Source: Pyxidicoccus sp. MSG2 (GTDB lineage: Bacteria; Myxococcota; Myxococcia; Myxococcales; Myxococcaceae). From it: a stretch of DNA of 64,000 nucleotides. The translations under genes were made by a program, and so were the position numbers. Within the stretch, counting starts at the first letter, position 1, and every line of letters begins with the position of its first letter. The stretch lies in assembly GCF_026626705.1 (NCBI RefSeq), contig NZ_JAPNKC010000001.1:2728001-2792000 (forward strand), read 5' to 3'. Below the pieces are notes generated by a model that saw only the letters and a list, made by a program, of their open reading frames with translations, was not told where the DNA came from and did no database searches. This document shows, in pieces, positions 43,458 to 51,114 of this stretch.

Positions 43458-43506
43458 TTGCACTGGATAGCTGAGCTATCTAACATTGGATACCATGAGT
43501 ATCCAA
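43458..43506. promoter_or_regulatory. MerR-type operator between -35 and -10, plus palindrome on the start codon
   Basis: A TTGCAC (43458-43463) and a TAACAT (43481-43486) are 17 bases apart. Between them sits a perfect palindrome, GATAGCT-G-AGCTATC (43466-43480), the spacer position that MerR regulators use. A second perfect inverted repeat, TTGGATAC and GTATCCAA with a CATGA centre (43486-43506), encloses the ATG of the membrane protein, so it may block ribosomes as an mRNA hairpin or bind a second dimer. Confidence 0.65.
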
Positions 43507-43917
43507 CCTCACACCCTCATCGTCATCGGCACCCTCCTCCTCTCACTCATCACGGTGGAGTCGGGGGGCTGGTTCCTCACCCGCGTCGGCCGGGGAATAG
43601 TCCCCGCGAACGCGCTGCAGAAGAACTTTTTCCGTGCGGGGCACGCCCATGCGGCCGTGCTCCTGGTGCTCAGCATCGCCATCCTCGCGGTCATCGACGC
43701 CGCGAGGCTGCCGTTCGCCTTCGACCTGGTCGCGCGCTACGGCGTGCCGGTCTCCGCACTGCTCATGCCGGCGGGGTTCTTCCTCTCCGTCCTGGGAAAG
43801 GACCCGCAGCGCCCCAACCGCCTCTTCGCCCTGCTCTGGGTGGGCGTGGGCTCGCTCACGCTCGGGCTGCTGGCGGCGGGCCTGGGGTTGCTCCTCGCGG
43901 GCATCTCGGCCGCGTGA
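43495..43917 (+). CDS. Small integral membrane protein, four helices
   Basis: The 140-residue protein begins at the ATG at 43495, inside a palindrome; a TTG nine bases upstream is also in frame. Four hydrophobic segments (LIVIGTLLLSLITVES, AAVLLVLSIAILAVID, GVPVSALLMPAGFFLSVLG, and a final one near the end) with a conserved-looking FFRAGHAHA between the first two suggest an integral membrane protein. Function is unknown. The divergent MerR gene and operators suggest that an exogenous or stress ligand induces it. Confidence 0.72.
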   Translation: MSIQPHTLIVIGTLLLSLITVESGGWFLTRVGRGIVPANALQKNFFRAGHAHAAVLLVLSIAILAVIDAARLPFAFDLVARYGVPVSALLMPAGFFLSVLGKDPQRPNRLFALLWVGVGSLTLGLLAAGLGLLLAGISAA

Positions 43918-43945
43918 GCCACCTGCGCGGCCCCGTCGGCCCTCG

Positions 43946-44932
43946 CTACCCGGCCACGCCGGCCTGGCGGGTGCGACGCCTGAACTCACCCGGAGTCTGC
44001 GCGTGGACGCGCTGGAAGGCCCGGTTGAAGGCACCGGGTGACTCGTAGCCGACGGCATCGGCGATTTCCGCGAGCCCGGAGTCCCCGTCGCGCAACAGAC
44101 ACCCCGCCTTGTACATCCGCCAGCGCGTCAGGTACTCGAGCGGCGTCTCTCCAATCTGTTCCTTGAAGCGCAGGGCGAATGCCGAGCGCGACATACCCGC
44201 CACGCCGGCGAGCGCCTCGACGGACCAGGGGTGCGCCGGGGAATGATGCATCGCGCGCAGTGCCGCGCCGAGCGGCCCCCTCCCGAGCGCCGCCAACCAG
44301 CCCTGCTCTCCCGCCCGGCCCGATGCGTAGTGCGCGCGAATCGTCTGGACGAACAGGATTTCCGCCAGTCGGCTGATGACGACGGGGGAGCCGATGGTGG
44401 GCGTCGCGGTTTCGAGCGACAGGAGGTTGAGCGTCGCCCCCAGCGCGCTGGCCTGGGCTTCGTCGCCCCGCACGCACAGGACGCTCGGCAGCATTTCGAA
44501 GACGGGCTTGCCGCTCCACTCGTCGAACTCGAACAGGCCGGTGACGACGTGGGTTGGCGCACCGCCTCCGCCCAGGTGGAGCAGGTCGCCGACCTTCGTC
44601 CGGATGAGCGCCTCCCCATCGACGGGACGGGTGCGGAGCGCGTCGCGCACCGTGATGCCGACGTCGGGCGCGACGACGTAGCAATCACCGCCGCGCAGCG
44701 GGATGGGGCTCGGCTCCCCGGTGACCTCGAGCCAGCAGCTCCCGCGCGTCACCAGCCCGAACTTCGCATGCGGCGAGCCGGGGAACTTCACGCCCCACGG
44801 CGCGGTCGCCTCCATCCGGCAATACAGCGCGCTCCTGACGCGCATCGCGGTGAACACGTCGCTGAACGGGTCCACCCCCGCGAGCGTCCTCAAATCTGGA
44901 CGATTGGATACTTCTTCTGGCGTTCCAGGCAC
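43946..44932 (-). CDS. AraC family regulator, divergent from dehalogenase-like gene
   Basis: The 328-residue regulator uses a GTG at 44932, preceded by GGGAGGAC. Its cupin effector domain (MEATAPWGVKFPGSPHAKFG, GGDCYVVAPDVG) is of the same type as those of the regulators near 8.3 and 11.8 kb. The HTH pair reads WSVEALAGVAGMSRSAFALR and GLAEIADAVGYESPGAFNRA, ending QTPGEFR. It faces a hydrolase gene across 54 bases and very likely regulates it. Confidence 0.87.
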   Translation of the reverse strand: MPGTPEEVSNRPDLRTLAGVDPFSDVFTAMRVRSALYCRMEATAPWGVKFPGSPHAKFGLVTRGSCWLEVTGEPSPIPLRGGDCYVVAPDVGITVRDALRTRPVDGEALIRTKVGDLLHLGGGGAPTHVVTGLFEFDEWSGKPVFEMLPSVLCVRGDEAQASALGATLNLLSLETATPTIGSPVVISRLAEILFVQTIRAHYASGRAGEQGWLAALGRGPLGAALRAMHHSPAHPWSVEALAGVAGMSRSAFALRFKEQIGETPLEYLTRWRMYKAGCLLRDGDSGLAEIADAVGYESPGAFNRAFQRVHAQTPGEFRRRTRQAGVAG

Positions 44933-44986
44933 TGAAAGTCCTCCCGCTCGGACTTACGGTACCTCATGAACAGAGGAGGTCACACC

Positions 44987-46363
44987 GTGGAATCAGCAAC
45001 TCCGAAGGCCCTTCGCACGCTCGGCTCAGGATGGGCGGCGTCCGTGCCCATCGTGCTGCTCGCGACGCTCGCCGTCGCGGTGGTGCCTCGCAGCCGCGGG
45101 CTCACCTTCTTCCCCGAGCTCCGGTATGCGGTCCTGGCGCCCGCGTGCGTGCTCCTCGCGGTGGGCGCGGCGTTCGTGTATCGCGCGCTTGCTGGACGTA
45201 CGGGTCGGCCACGACTTGCGCTGGCGGCAATTGTCTTCGGGCTCGCGCTGGTCCTGCTCCTGGGGATGGCCGTCCTGGGCCCTCGCGGGCTCGTCGCCTC
45301 GGGGCTCCCCGCCGTCATCGCCGTGGCCGCCACCGTGGTCTGGTTCGTCCCCCGCTCCGCCGAGCGGACTCGCCGCTCACGTCTCGGCACGGCCGCCCTC
45401 GTGCTCTTCGGGGCGCTCGAAGCCGCTGGCGTCTTCGCGGCGATTGCAAGCGAGCGTGCCGCGCCGCCCGCCGCTGCCGACCTCCCGCGCTCGATGTTCG
45501 ACGTGGAGCACAGGTTCATCGACCTCCCAAGCGGCGCGCGCATCCACTACGTGGACGAAGGCCAGGGCGAGACGCTGCTCTTCCTGCACGGCAACCCGTC
45601 CTGGTCGTTCCAGTGGAGAGACCTGATTCATGGGCTTCGCGGCTCGTACCGCTGCATCGCCCTGGACTACCCAGGCTTCGGCCTGTCCCAGGCGCCGGAC
45701 GGCTTCGGCTTCACCCCTGGCGAGGAGAGCCGCGTCCTCGAGGAGTTCGTCGACCAGCTCGGGCTTCGTGACGTGACGCTGGTCATGCAGGACTGGGGCG
45801 GGCCCATCGGCACCGCTTTCGCGGAGCGCCGTCCCGAGCTCGTGCGAGGCCTCATCCTGGGGAGCACCTGGGCATGGACGACGCGCACGAGCGAGCCGCG
45901 CGGCATCTGGTCGGTCATCGCCGGCGGTCCCGTGGGTGAGTTCGTGCAGGTCAACTTCAATGGGATTGCCACGGTCGCGCTGAAGGACAGCATCGTCCGT
46001 GAGCTGCCTTCCGACGTGGCGGACGTCTACGTGCGTCCATTCCGGCCGCTGGAGCGTCGCGGGATTGCCGCCTTCTATCCGGGGCAGATTACCGCCGCGA
46101 GCGACTGGTTCGCGGAGCTCGAAGCCGGCCTCCCCGCCCTCAAAGACAAACAGGCGCTCATCTTCTGGGCCCTGAAGGACCCCGGCTTTCCCCGGAGCGA
46201 CCTCGAGCGCTGGGAGCAGACGCTTCCCAATCACAAGACTGTCGAGCTTCCCCATGCGAGCCACTTCTTCTTCGAGGACACCTCGGACGAAGTCATCTCG
46301 GAAATCCGTGCGTTCATATCGTCCACCGGTCCCGGGGTTCGCGTGGGAGGGGTTGCGCGATAA
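44987..46363 (+). CDS. Membrane-anchored haloalkane-dehalogenase-like alpha/beta hydrolase
   Basis: The GTG at 44987 follows AGAGGAGGT at 6-base spacing, a much better start than the ATG at 44966 that sits before this ribosome site. The 458-residue product has about four membrane helices in its first 150 residues, then an alpha/beta hydrolase. It shows HGNPSWSFQWRDLI and the nucleophile box VMQDWGGPIG, where Asp replaces Ser as in haloalkane dehalogenases, and an HASHFFFED catalytic histidine. A membrane domain fused to a dehalogenase-like fold is uncommon. The substrate is unknown and an esterase role is possible. Confidence 0.82.
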   Translation: MESATPKALRTLGSGWAASVPIVLLATLAVAVVPRSRGLTFFPELRYAVLAPACVLLAVGAAFVYRALAGRTGRPRLALAAIVFGLALVLLLGMAVLGPRGLVASGLPAVIAVAATVVWFVPRSAERTRRSRLGTAALVLFGALEAAGVFAAIASERAAPPAAADLPRSMFDVEHRFIDLPSGARIHYVDEGQGETLLFLHGNPSWSFQWRDLIHGLRGSYRCIALDYPGFGLSQAPDGFGFTPGEESRVLEEFVDQLGLRDVTLVMQDWGGPIGTAFAERRPELVRGLILGSTWAWTTRTSEPRGIWSVIAGGPVGEFVQVNFNGIATVALKDSIVRELPSDVADVYVRPFRPLERRGIAAFYPGQITAASDWFAELEAGLPALKDKQALIFWALKDPGFPRSDLERWEQTLPNHKTVELPHASHFFFEDTSDEVISEIRAFISSTGPGVRVGGVAR

Positions 46364-46374
46364 CGTCGCGCGCG

Positions 46375-47328
46375 ATGGATTCCCAGTCCGAGCCCGCCTC
46401 CACCGTCAGTCCGCCCTCCCCGGCGCCGCTGTCCGTCCCACTCCAGGCCCTGGAGCCTCTTGCGCCGGAGCGCCCGCGCGTGTGGCCCGTCTTCCTCGCG
46501 TTCGGGCTCGCGCTGGTGACGCTCCTGGTGGCCGGGGCCCTCCTCGCCGGCATCGCGGTGGCGGTGGAGCTGGCGCGCACCGGCGTGAAACCCCAGGACA
46601 CCGAGGCTCTCAACGCCGTGGTGGAGAAGCTCAAGCTGATGCCCTGGCTCCACGTGGCGGGAGTGGTGATGTCCAGCACCACCACGCTCGCCGCGGCGCT
46701 CATTGGCGCCTGGCTGTCACCCCGACCGTGGCGCGAGCGGCTGCGCCTCCAGGCCGGCGCACCGCTGCCGCCCTGGGTGTGGGCGGCCGCCGTGATGGGC
46801 TGCTGCGCGCTGGGACAAGCGATGGAGAGCGCCACCATCCTCACCGGCGCGTGGGACTGGACCACCTCGCTGAAGGGTATCCAGGCCACCAGCGCGGCCT
46901 CGCCTGGCACATTCGCGCTGCTGATGCTCTTCGGCGCGCTGGTCGCGGGCACGGCCGAGGAGCTGTTCTTCCGCGGCTACGTGCAGAGCCGCCTGGTGGA
47001 GCGCTGGGGGCGCACGGCCGGCATCGCCACCGCGGCCAGCCTCTTCGGCCTCATGCACATGGACCCCATCCACGGCCCCATCGCCCTGGTGATGGGCCTG
47101 TTCCTGGGGTGGCTCGCCGAGCGCACCGGCAGCCTGCGCCTGCCGGTGTGCGTGCACATCCTCAACAACGCGGTGTCCTTCCTGCTCACCCGCTACTCGG
47201 TGCCCTCCTCGGAGCTCTCCACCTCGGTGCACGTGACGATGCTCATCGTGTGCCCGCTGCTGGTGGTGGGGGCCCTGGTGCTGGTGCGCCGGTCCAGCGG
47301 GGTGGCCGTGCCGGCCGGGCATGGGTGA
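46375..47328 (+). CDS. CPBP family intramembrane metalloprotease
   Basis: The 317-residue protein has about eight hydrophobic segments. The CPBP/Abi signature EELFFRG starts at Glu195-Glu196, with Arg at 200, and a second motif FGLMHMDP puts His at about 228. These residues coordinate zinc in the glutamic/metallo CPBP proteases, including Rce1-like enzymes and bacteriocin-processing proteins. It lies 11 bases after the hydrolase gene on the same strand, so the two are likely co-transcribed. The substrate is unknown. Confidence 0.87.
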   Translation: MDSQSEPASTVSPPSPAPLSVPLQALEPLAPERPRVWPVFLAFGLALVTLLVAGALLAGIAVAVELARTGVKPQDTEALNAVVEKLKLMPWLHVAGVVMSSTTTLAAALIGAWLSPRPWRERLRLQAGAPLPPWVWAAAVMGCCALGQAMESATILTGAWDWTTSLKGIQATSAASPGTFALLMLFGALVAGTAEELFFRGYVQSRLVERWGRTAGIATAASLFGLMHMDPIHGPIALVMGLFLGWLAERTGSLRLPVCVHILNNAVSFLLTRYSVPSSELSTSVHVTMLIVCPLLVVGALVLVRRSSGVAVPAGHG

Positions 47329-47350
47329 GGCGCCATCCGCCCATGCCCGG
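47315..47350 (+). terminator. 11-bp stem-loop overlapping the protease stop codon
   Basis: CCGGGCATGGG (47315-47325) pairs perfectly with CCCATGCCCGG (47340-47350) across a 14-base loop. The left arm is inside the last codons of the protease gene. It can end transcription of that operon and lies before the facing VOC gene. No U tract is present. Confidence 0.5.
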
Positions 47351-47371
47351 GCGACCGGCCATGACCGTGTA

Positions 47372-47737
47372 TCAGGACGCGCGGGGGCGGCAGTTGACCT
47401 CGACGAGGAGGCCTCCCGGCGCCTTGCAGTACACCATCGTGCCGCGGTTGTTCCGGGTGACCTCGGAGACCTCCAGCCCGTCGCTCGTCGCGCGGGCGTG
47501 GAACTGCGTCACGGCGTCTTCCGTGTCGACGTAGAAGCCGAGGTGGAACCCTTCCGGGTAGGCCTGCGCCGGGTCCTTGAGCTTCTGCAACACGAGCACG
47601 AGGCCATGCCGGTCCGAGAGGATGGCGATGGCTGGCGAGGCCCGATTCGAGCCGTGCTCGAAGTCGAAGTAGCGCTCGAAGAACAGAGCGGTGCGCTGGA
47701 CGTCGGGGACCTGCAGGTCGAGGTGATTCAGCTTCAT
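47372..47737 (-). CDS. VOC (glyoxalase/bleomycin-resistance fold) protein
   Basis: The 121-residue protein from the ATG at 47737 has the paired-beta-alpha VOC pattern: MKLNHLDLQVPDVQRTALFF, then GLVLVLQKL and GFHLGFYVDTEDAV, and a C-terminal APGGLLVEVNC with a likely metal-ligand Glu. VOC proteins isomerise or open small molecules, or bind antibiotics. The metal and the substrate cannot be assigned. It is convergent with the CPBP protease. Confidence 0.85.
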   Translation of the reverse strand: MKLNHLDLQVPDVQRTALFFERYFDFEHGSNRASPAIAILSDRHGLVLVLQKLKDPAQAYPEGFHLGFYVDTEDAVTQFHARATSDGLEVSEVTRNNRGTMVYCKAPGGLLVEVNCRPRAS

Positions 47738-47835
47738 GGTGGGAGCCTCTGAAGGCACACGTGTGCCTTGCATGGCCGTGGGTTCTCACCTGAACGAGGT
47801 GGAACAAGTGCTCCCACCGTGGGAGTGAGCGGGGC

Positions 47836-48117
47836 TCACCGAACCGCTCTGCCGTTTTCCGACCGGCGCGAAAAATAGAGGGCTTGCGCTCCTCTGTGCA
47901 AGTCCGAGCAATCCCAGAGCGCCATCAGCACACCGTCGCCCGTGGCGGTGGGGCCGCCCGTCACATCCAGGCAGCGGCCTCCGTTGACGGCGACGATTTC
48001 GTACCGGCCCGAGCCCTTGCTGTTGCGCCTCCAGAGCTGCTTCGACAGGCCCGAGCACGGCGCCTGCTGGATACACGCGCCGTTGCCGGTGGCGCCGGAG
48101 CGGCGCTTCCAATCGCC
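47836..48117 (-). pseudogene. Remnant of a ricin-type lectin domain
   Basis: Only about 80-90 residues at the end of a frame look real: GACIQQAPCSGLSKQLWRR, GRYEIVAVNGGRCLDVTGG, then TGDGVLMALWDCSD. The CLDV and LWDCS spacing matches a beta-trefoil lectin repeat. Upstream residues are unrelated low-complexity sequence, and no signal peptide or start fits. The fragment is on the opposite strand to the second lipoprotein/immunity pair and helps mark this stretch as rearranged DNA. Confidence is moderate because the fragment is short. Confidence 0.5.
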
Positions 48118-48250
48118 GCACGGCAAGGTAGCGCACCGCCAGACCCTGGAGTGGCAGGCGGCAACGCCTGCTTGTCGGGCCAACCCACCAAGAGGGCCCC
48201 CCACCGCCGTGACTTGCGTGCGGCGCGTTGTCGGTGCTAGCCGCTTTTGC

Positions 48251-48892
48251 GTGTTTGCCCCCTCCGAGTATCGTCCGCTCGTCGTCGCGCTCACCGCGTC
48301 GGCCCTCGCAGCATGCGGCTCGGCCACGGTCGGCGCAGTCGGCATGCCCCCCGCCACTGCAAGGTGGGTCGGGCCGGCGGTGCCGAGCCCCAACGGCGGC
48401 CGGGTGACCACGACCATCTATTACGGCCCGTGGCAGTGCAACGCCAAGCAGCTGGGGCGCTGCCAGCGCCAGTGCGCATCCGAGGGCCGCGTGCTCATGG
48501 GCTGCATCTGGCTCGCGGACATCAAGGGCGATTGGGTCGGGCGCTTCATGTTCCTCCCGGCGGAGGGTGGCACCCGCTATCCGCTCACTCACTGCTGCTG
48601 CGACTACGCGACTGTCGACCCCCGGCGCGGCAGAGGCATCTGGGACAACGCCCGGGACGCGTTCCGGGCGAACTGGATTGAGGAGTTCGGCACATGGCCC
48701 GGCACAGCCGGCCGCAACTGGCCGGGCCACCACATTCGCGACCTCGGCCACGGAGGGCACCCCACCGACCCGAGCAACATTCTGCCCGTGCCGGACCCTG
48801 TCCACACGCTCTTCAACAACGCCTATCCGCAGTGCTACGCGCGCGGCAGTCGGTGGTCCACCCCCGGGCCCAACATCCCCTACAGCGACTAG
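48251..48892 (+). CDS. TIGR02269-like lipoprotein with HNH-like nuclease C-terminus (putative toxin), copy 2
   Basis: From a GTG at 48251 the product has 213 residues, the same length as the copy at 27.6 kb. A lipobox (LAAC) follows a short hydrophobic stretch. The shared core contains YYGPWQC, GCIWLADIKGDW, THCCCDY and the C-terminal WPGHHIRDLGHGG, DPSNILPV and VHTLFNNAYPQCY, almost the same as in copy 1, whereas the N-terminal linker differs. The start is uncertain, since no ribosome site is clear. A SMI1/KNR4 gene follows after 3 bases. The role as a lipoprotein toxin is inferred from this pairing. Confidence 0.72.
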   Translation: MFAPSEYRPLVVALTASALAACGSATVGAVGMPPATARWVGPAVPSPNGGRVTTTIYYGPWQCNAKQLGRCQRQCASEGRVLMGCIWLADIKGDWVGRFMFLPAEGGTRYPLTHCCCDYATVDPRRGRGIWDNARDAFRANWIEEFGTWPGTAGRNWPGHHIRDLGHGGHPTDPSNILPVPDPVHTLFNNAYPQCYARGSRWSTPGPNIPYSD

Positions 48893-48895
48893 CCC

Positions 48896-49357
48896 ATGAC
48901 GCCAACCCTGGACCAGCTCCTGGCCACCGTGGTGCGCGAGCACTACCCGCACCCTCCCGCGACCGAGGCGGAGATTGCCGCGTTCGAATCACGCGCGGGC
49001 TGGCAGCTCGGAGCCGAGCTGCGCGCCTTCTACTTGCGGTGCAATGGCGCGGAGCTGTTCGAGCCGCTGCCCAACGCGCGCTACAGCCTCCTCTCTCTCG
49101 GAGAGCTACAACGCGCCCGCGTTCGAATGCGCGGCAGCGACGATGACTCCATGGGCCCCGCGTCCTGGTGGACGCTGGTGGACTGCCAGGACTCGGATTT
49201 CATCTTGGTGGACGTGGCCCAGCCGCCCCCCTATCCCTTGTTGGATGCGTACCACGGCACATATCCGGCCGTGACGCCCGTGGCAGCGTCGCTCCGCGAG
49301 TTTCTGGCGCGAGCCCTCACGAGCAACAACCGCCTCTACTGGCTCCACGATGACTAA
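48896..49357 (+). CDS. SMI1/KNR4 (SUKH) family protein, putative immunity protein, copy 2
   Basis: The 153-residue protein is clearly paralogous to the one at 28.2 kb: REHYPHPPATEAEIAAFESR, then LRAFYLRCNGAELFEPLP and a NRLYWL end against GLYWL. Charged surface loops differ (SDDDSMGPASWWTL against GEDDDKWGPASVYAF), as would be expected if each immunity protein recognises its own toxin. It starts 3 bases after the upstream lipoprotein stop. Confidence 0.83.
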   Translation: MTPTLDQLLATVVREHYPHPPATEAEIAAFESRAGWQLGAELRAFYLRCNGAELFEPLPNARYSLLSLGELQRARVRMRGSDDDSMGPASWWTLVDCQDSDFILVDVAQPPPYPLLDAYHGTYPAVTPVAASLREFLARALTSNNRLYWLHDD

Positions 49358-49455
49358 ACCATCCGAACCAGGTTCTTGCAGGGGGGACCGCGCAGAGGCC
49401 CGACGTTTCGGCCTACAACGACGCCCCCCTGACAGGACCTCCTCCGGATGGCTTA

Positions 49456-49665
49456 GAGGCGCTCACGCGGACCATCAACGCCGAGGAAGGCTCGGCCCGA
49501 TTCCGGAAGCTCGACGTGACGCGGCTGGAGGACATGGAGGCATTCATCGGCTACGCGCGGACGGAGCTGGGACGCGTGGAAATCATCATCAACAACGCTG
49601 GCATCATGCCGATGTCGCTGATGGAGACGCGGAAGGTCGACGACAGGAACGAGTCGTGGCGTTGA
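49456..49665 (+). pseudogene. Internal fragment of a short-chain dehydrogenase
   Basis: One frame reads EALTRTINAEEGSARFRKLD, VTRLEDMEAFIGYARTELGR, VEIIINNAGIMPMSLMETRK, then a stop after ESWR. The NNAG box and surrounding pattern match short-chain dehydrogenases, but the cofactor-binding N-terminus and the catalytic Tyr-Lys part are both missing. There is no start codon with a ribosome site. This is a decayed gene piece next to the second toxin/immunity pair. Confidence 0.7.
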
Positions 49666-49748
49666 CAGCAAATCGCCTGTCGGCTCACGCTGCGACGGCT
49701 GCGCCCGTCACACATCCTGCGGCCGTCCATACACAATCGAGTTCCGCC

Positions 49749-51002
49749 ATGAGACGCATCGCTCTGCTCGCTCTGATGTTCCTCGCTGCATGCTCCGAGG
49801 CCCCTCCCCAGGACGGCCTTGAAACGGCCAGTTCCTCCGCCGCCCTCCTGCTCTCGCCCGAGGCCGAGGCGCGCATCCTCGACTTCGTCAACTACCCCGG
49901 CAACAGCGTCGGCGTGCTCCAGAACCAGGTGGGCATCCACCCCTGGGCGGCGGTGGCCATCACCGCCCACCGCGACGGCGCCGACAGCGTCTCCCCCTCG
50001 GCCGATGACGCCTACTTCACCACCATCGCCGGGCTCGACGCGGTGCCCAACGTCGACGACACGGTGCTGCAGCAGCTCGACGTGTACTCGGCGGCGCACC
50101 CGGCGCCGGCGGGCGAAACGGTCGAGGGCGTGAGCTTCCGCGGTTGGGAGTCGGAGTCGGTGGTGTGGGGCGTCAACCACGCCGACTCGGCCACGATCCA
50201 CAACCTCCTCGAGGCGCGCGCCGCGGACCACCTGTACGCGGGGCGCCCGTACACCCGCGTAGCGCAGATGGGCGCCGTCACCTGGGTCGGCCCGACCGCG
50301 CTCGTGCAGCTGCGCGCTCACGCGCTGCCGTGGTGGAACTGCCTGCACGGACAGACCTGCCTTGCCGGCACGTTCGACGGCGTCACCTTCAACGAGCCCA
50401 CCGCCGTGACCGCACTGGACCTCGCCAATCAGGCCACGTACGCGCAGCTCACCGGGCACGGCGTCGCCGGCGCGCAGGCCAACGACCTCATCGCCGCGCG
50501 CCCGTACACGTCGCTGGCGGCGGTGGCGGCGACGTACGGCATCGGCACGGCGACGATGGACGCGCTCAAGACCTACGCGCAGGGCGGCCCCTCCACCTGC
50601 ATCACGCTGTGGTCGAACGCGGTGGCGCCGCAGCTGCCGCACGTGCTGCTCATGAGCGAGAGCGACCGTCCTGTCGAGCTGGTGTCGTGGCAGGGCGAGG
50701 GCGGGAGCGCGCCAACCGCCGCCACGGTGCTGGCACTGGCCGGCGTGCCGTCGGGATACACCGCCGAGGTGCGCGTGGTCTCGAACTACTTCCGCGCGCT
50801 GGAGCCGTCGAGCGGCAGCGCCGATCCGTGGGCCGCGGCCAACATCGAGAACGCGTTCGACACCCAGCTCACCGACGTCATCTACGTCGCGCTGCACGCG
50901 CCGCCGGGCGGCCCCAACCAGGCCGTCGTGCAGGTCTTCCTCGTCGGTCGCACCTCGTGCGGTGACCTCGTCGGCATCAAGTCCATCGCCATCGAGACCT
51001 GA
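49749..51002 (+). CDS. Hypothetical lipoprotein with helix-hairpin-helix-like repeats
   Basis: The 417-residue product starts at the ATG at 49749 with a lipoprotein signal (MRRIALLALMFLAAC). Residues 30-110 and 170-270 contain repeated segments such as NYPGNSVGVLQNQVGIHPWA and TYAQLTGHGVAGAQANDLIA, resembling helix-hairpin-helix units, here outside the cytoplasm. The C-terminal half is beta-rich with paired cysteines (QTCLAGTF; TSCGDLVG). I do not recognise the family. Confidence 0.72.
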   Translation: MRRIALLALMFLAACSEAPPQDGLETASSSAALLLSPEAEARILDFVNYPGNSVGVLQNQVGIHPWAAVAITAHRDGADSVSPSADDAYFTTIAGLDAVPNVDDTVLQQLDVYSAAHPAPAGETVEGVSFRGWESESVVWGVNHADSATIHNLLEARAADHLYAGRPYTRVAQMGAVTWVGPTALVQLRAHALPWWNCLHGQTCLAGTFDGVTFNEPTAVTALDLANQATYAQLTGHGVAGAQANDLIAARPYTSLAAVAATYGIGTATMDALKTYAQGGPSTCITLWSNAVAPQLPHVLLMSESDRPVELVSWQGEGGSAPTAATVLALAGVPSGYTAEVRVVSNYFRALEPSSGSADPWAAANIENAFDTQLTDVIYVALHAPPGGPNQAVVQVFLVGRTSCGDLVGIKSIAIET

Positions 51003-51114
51003 GCCCGCGCGAGAGGCGTGAGAGGCTGGGAGCTGCCGCCATGAGCGTGGAGGTGGCAGAAAACGTGGGAACGGTGTCATTGTCTCAAACGCCGCGCGGT
51101 CGCATGGTGTCACC

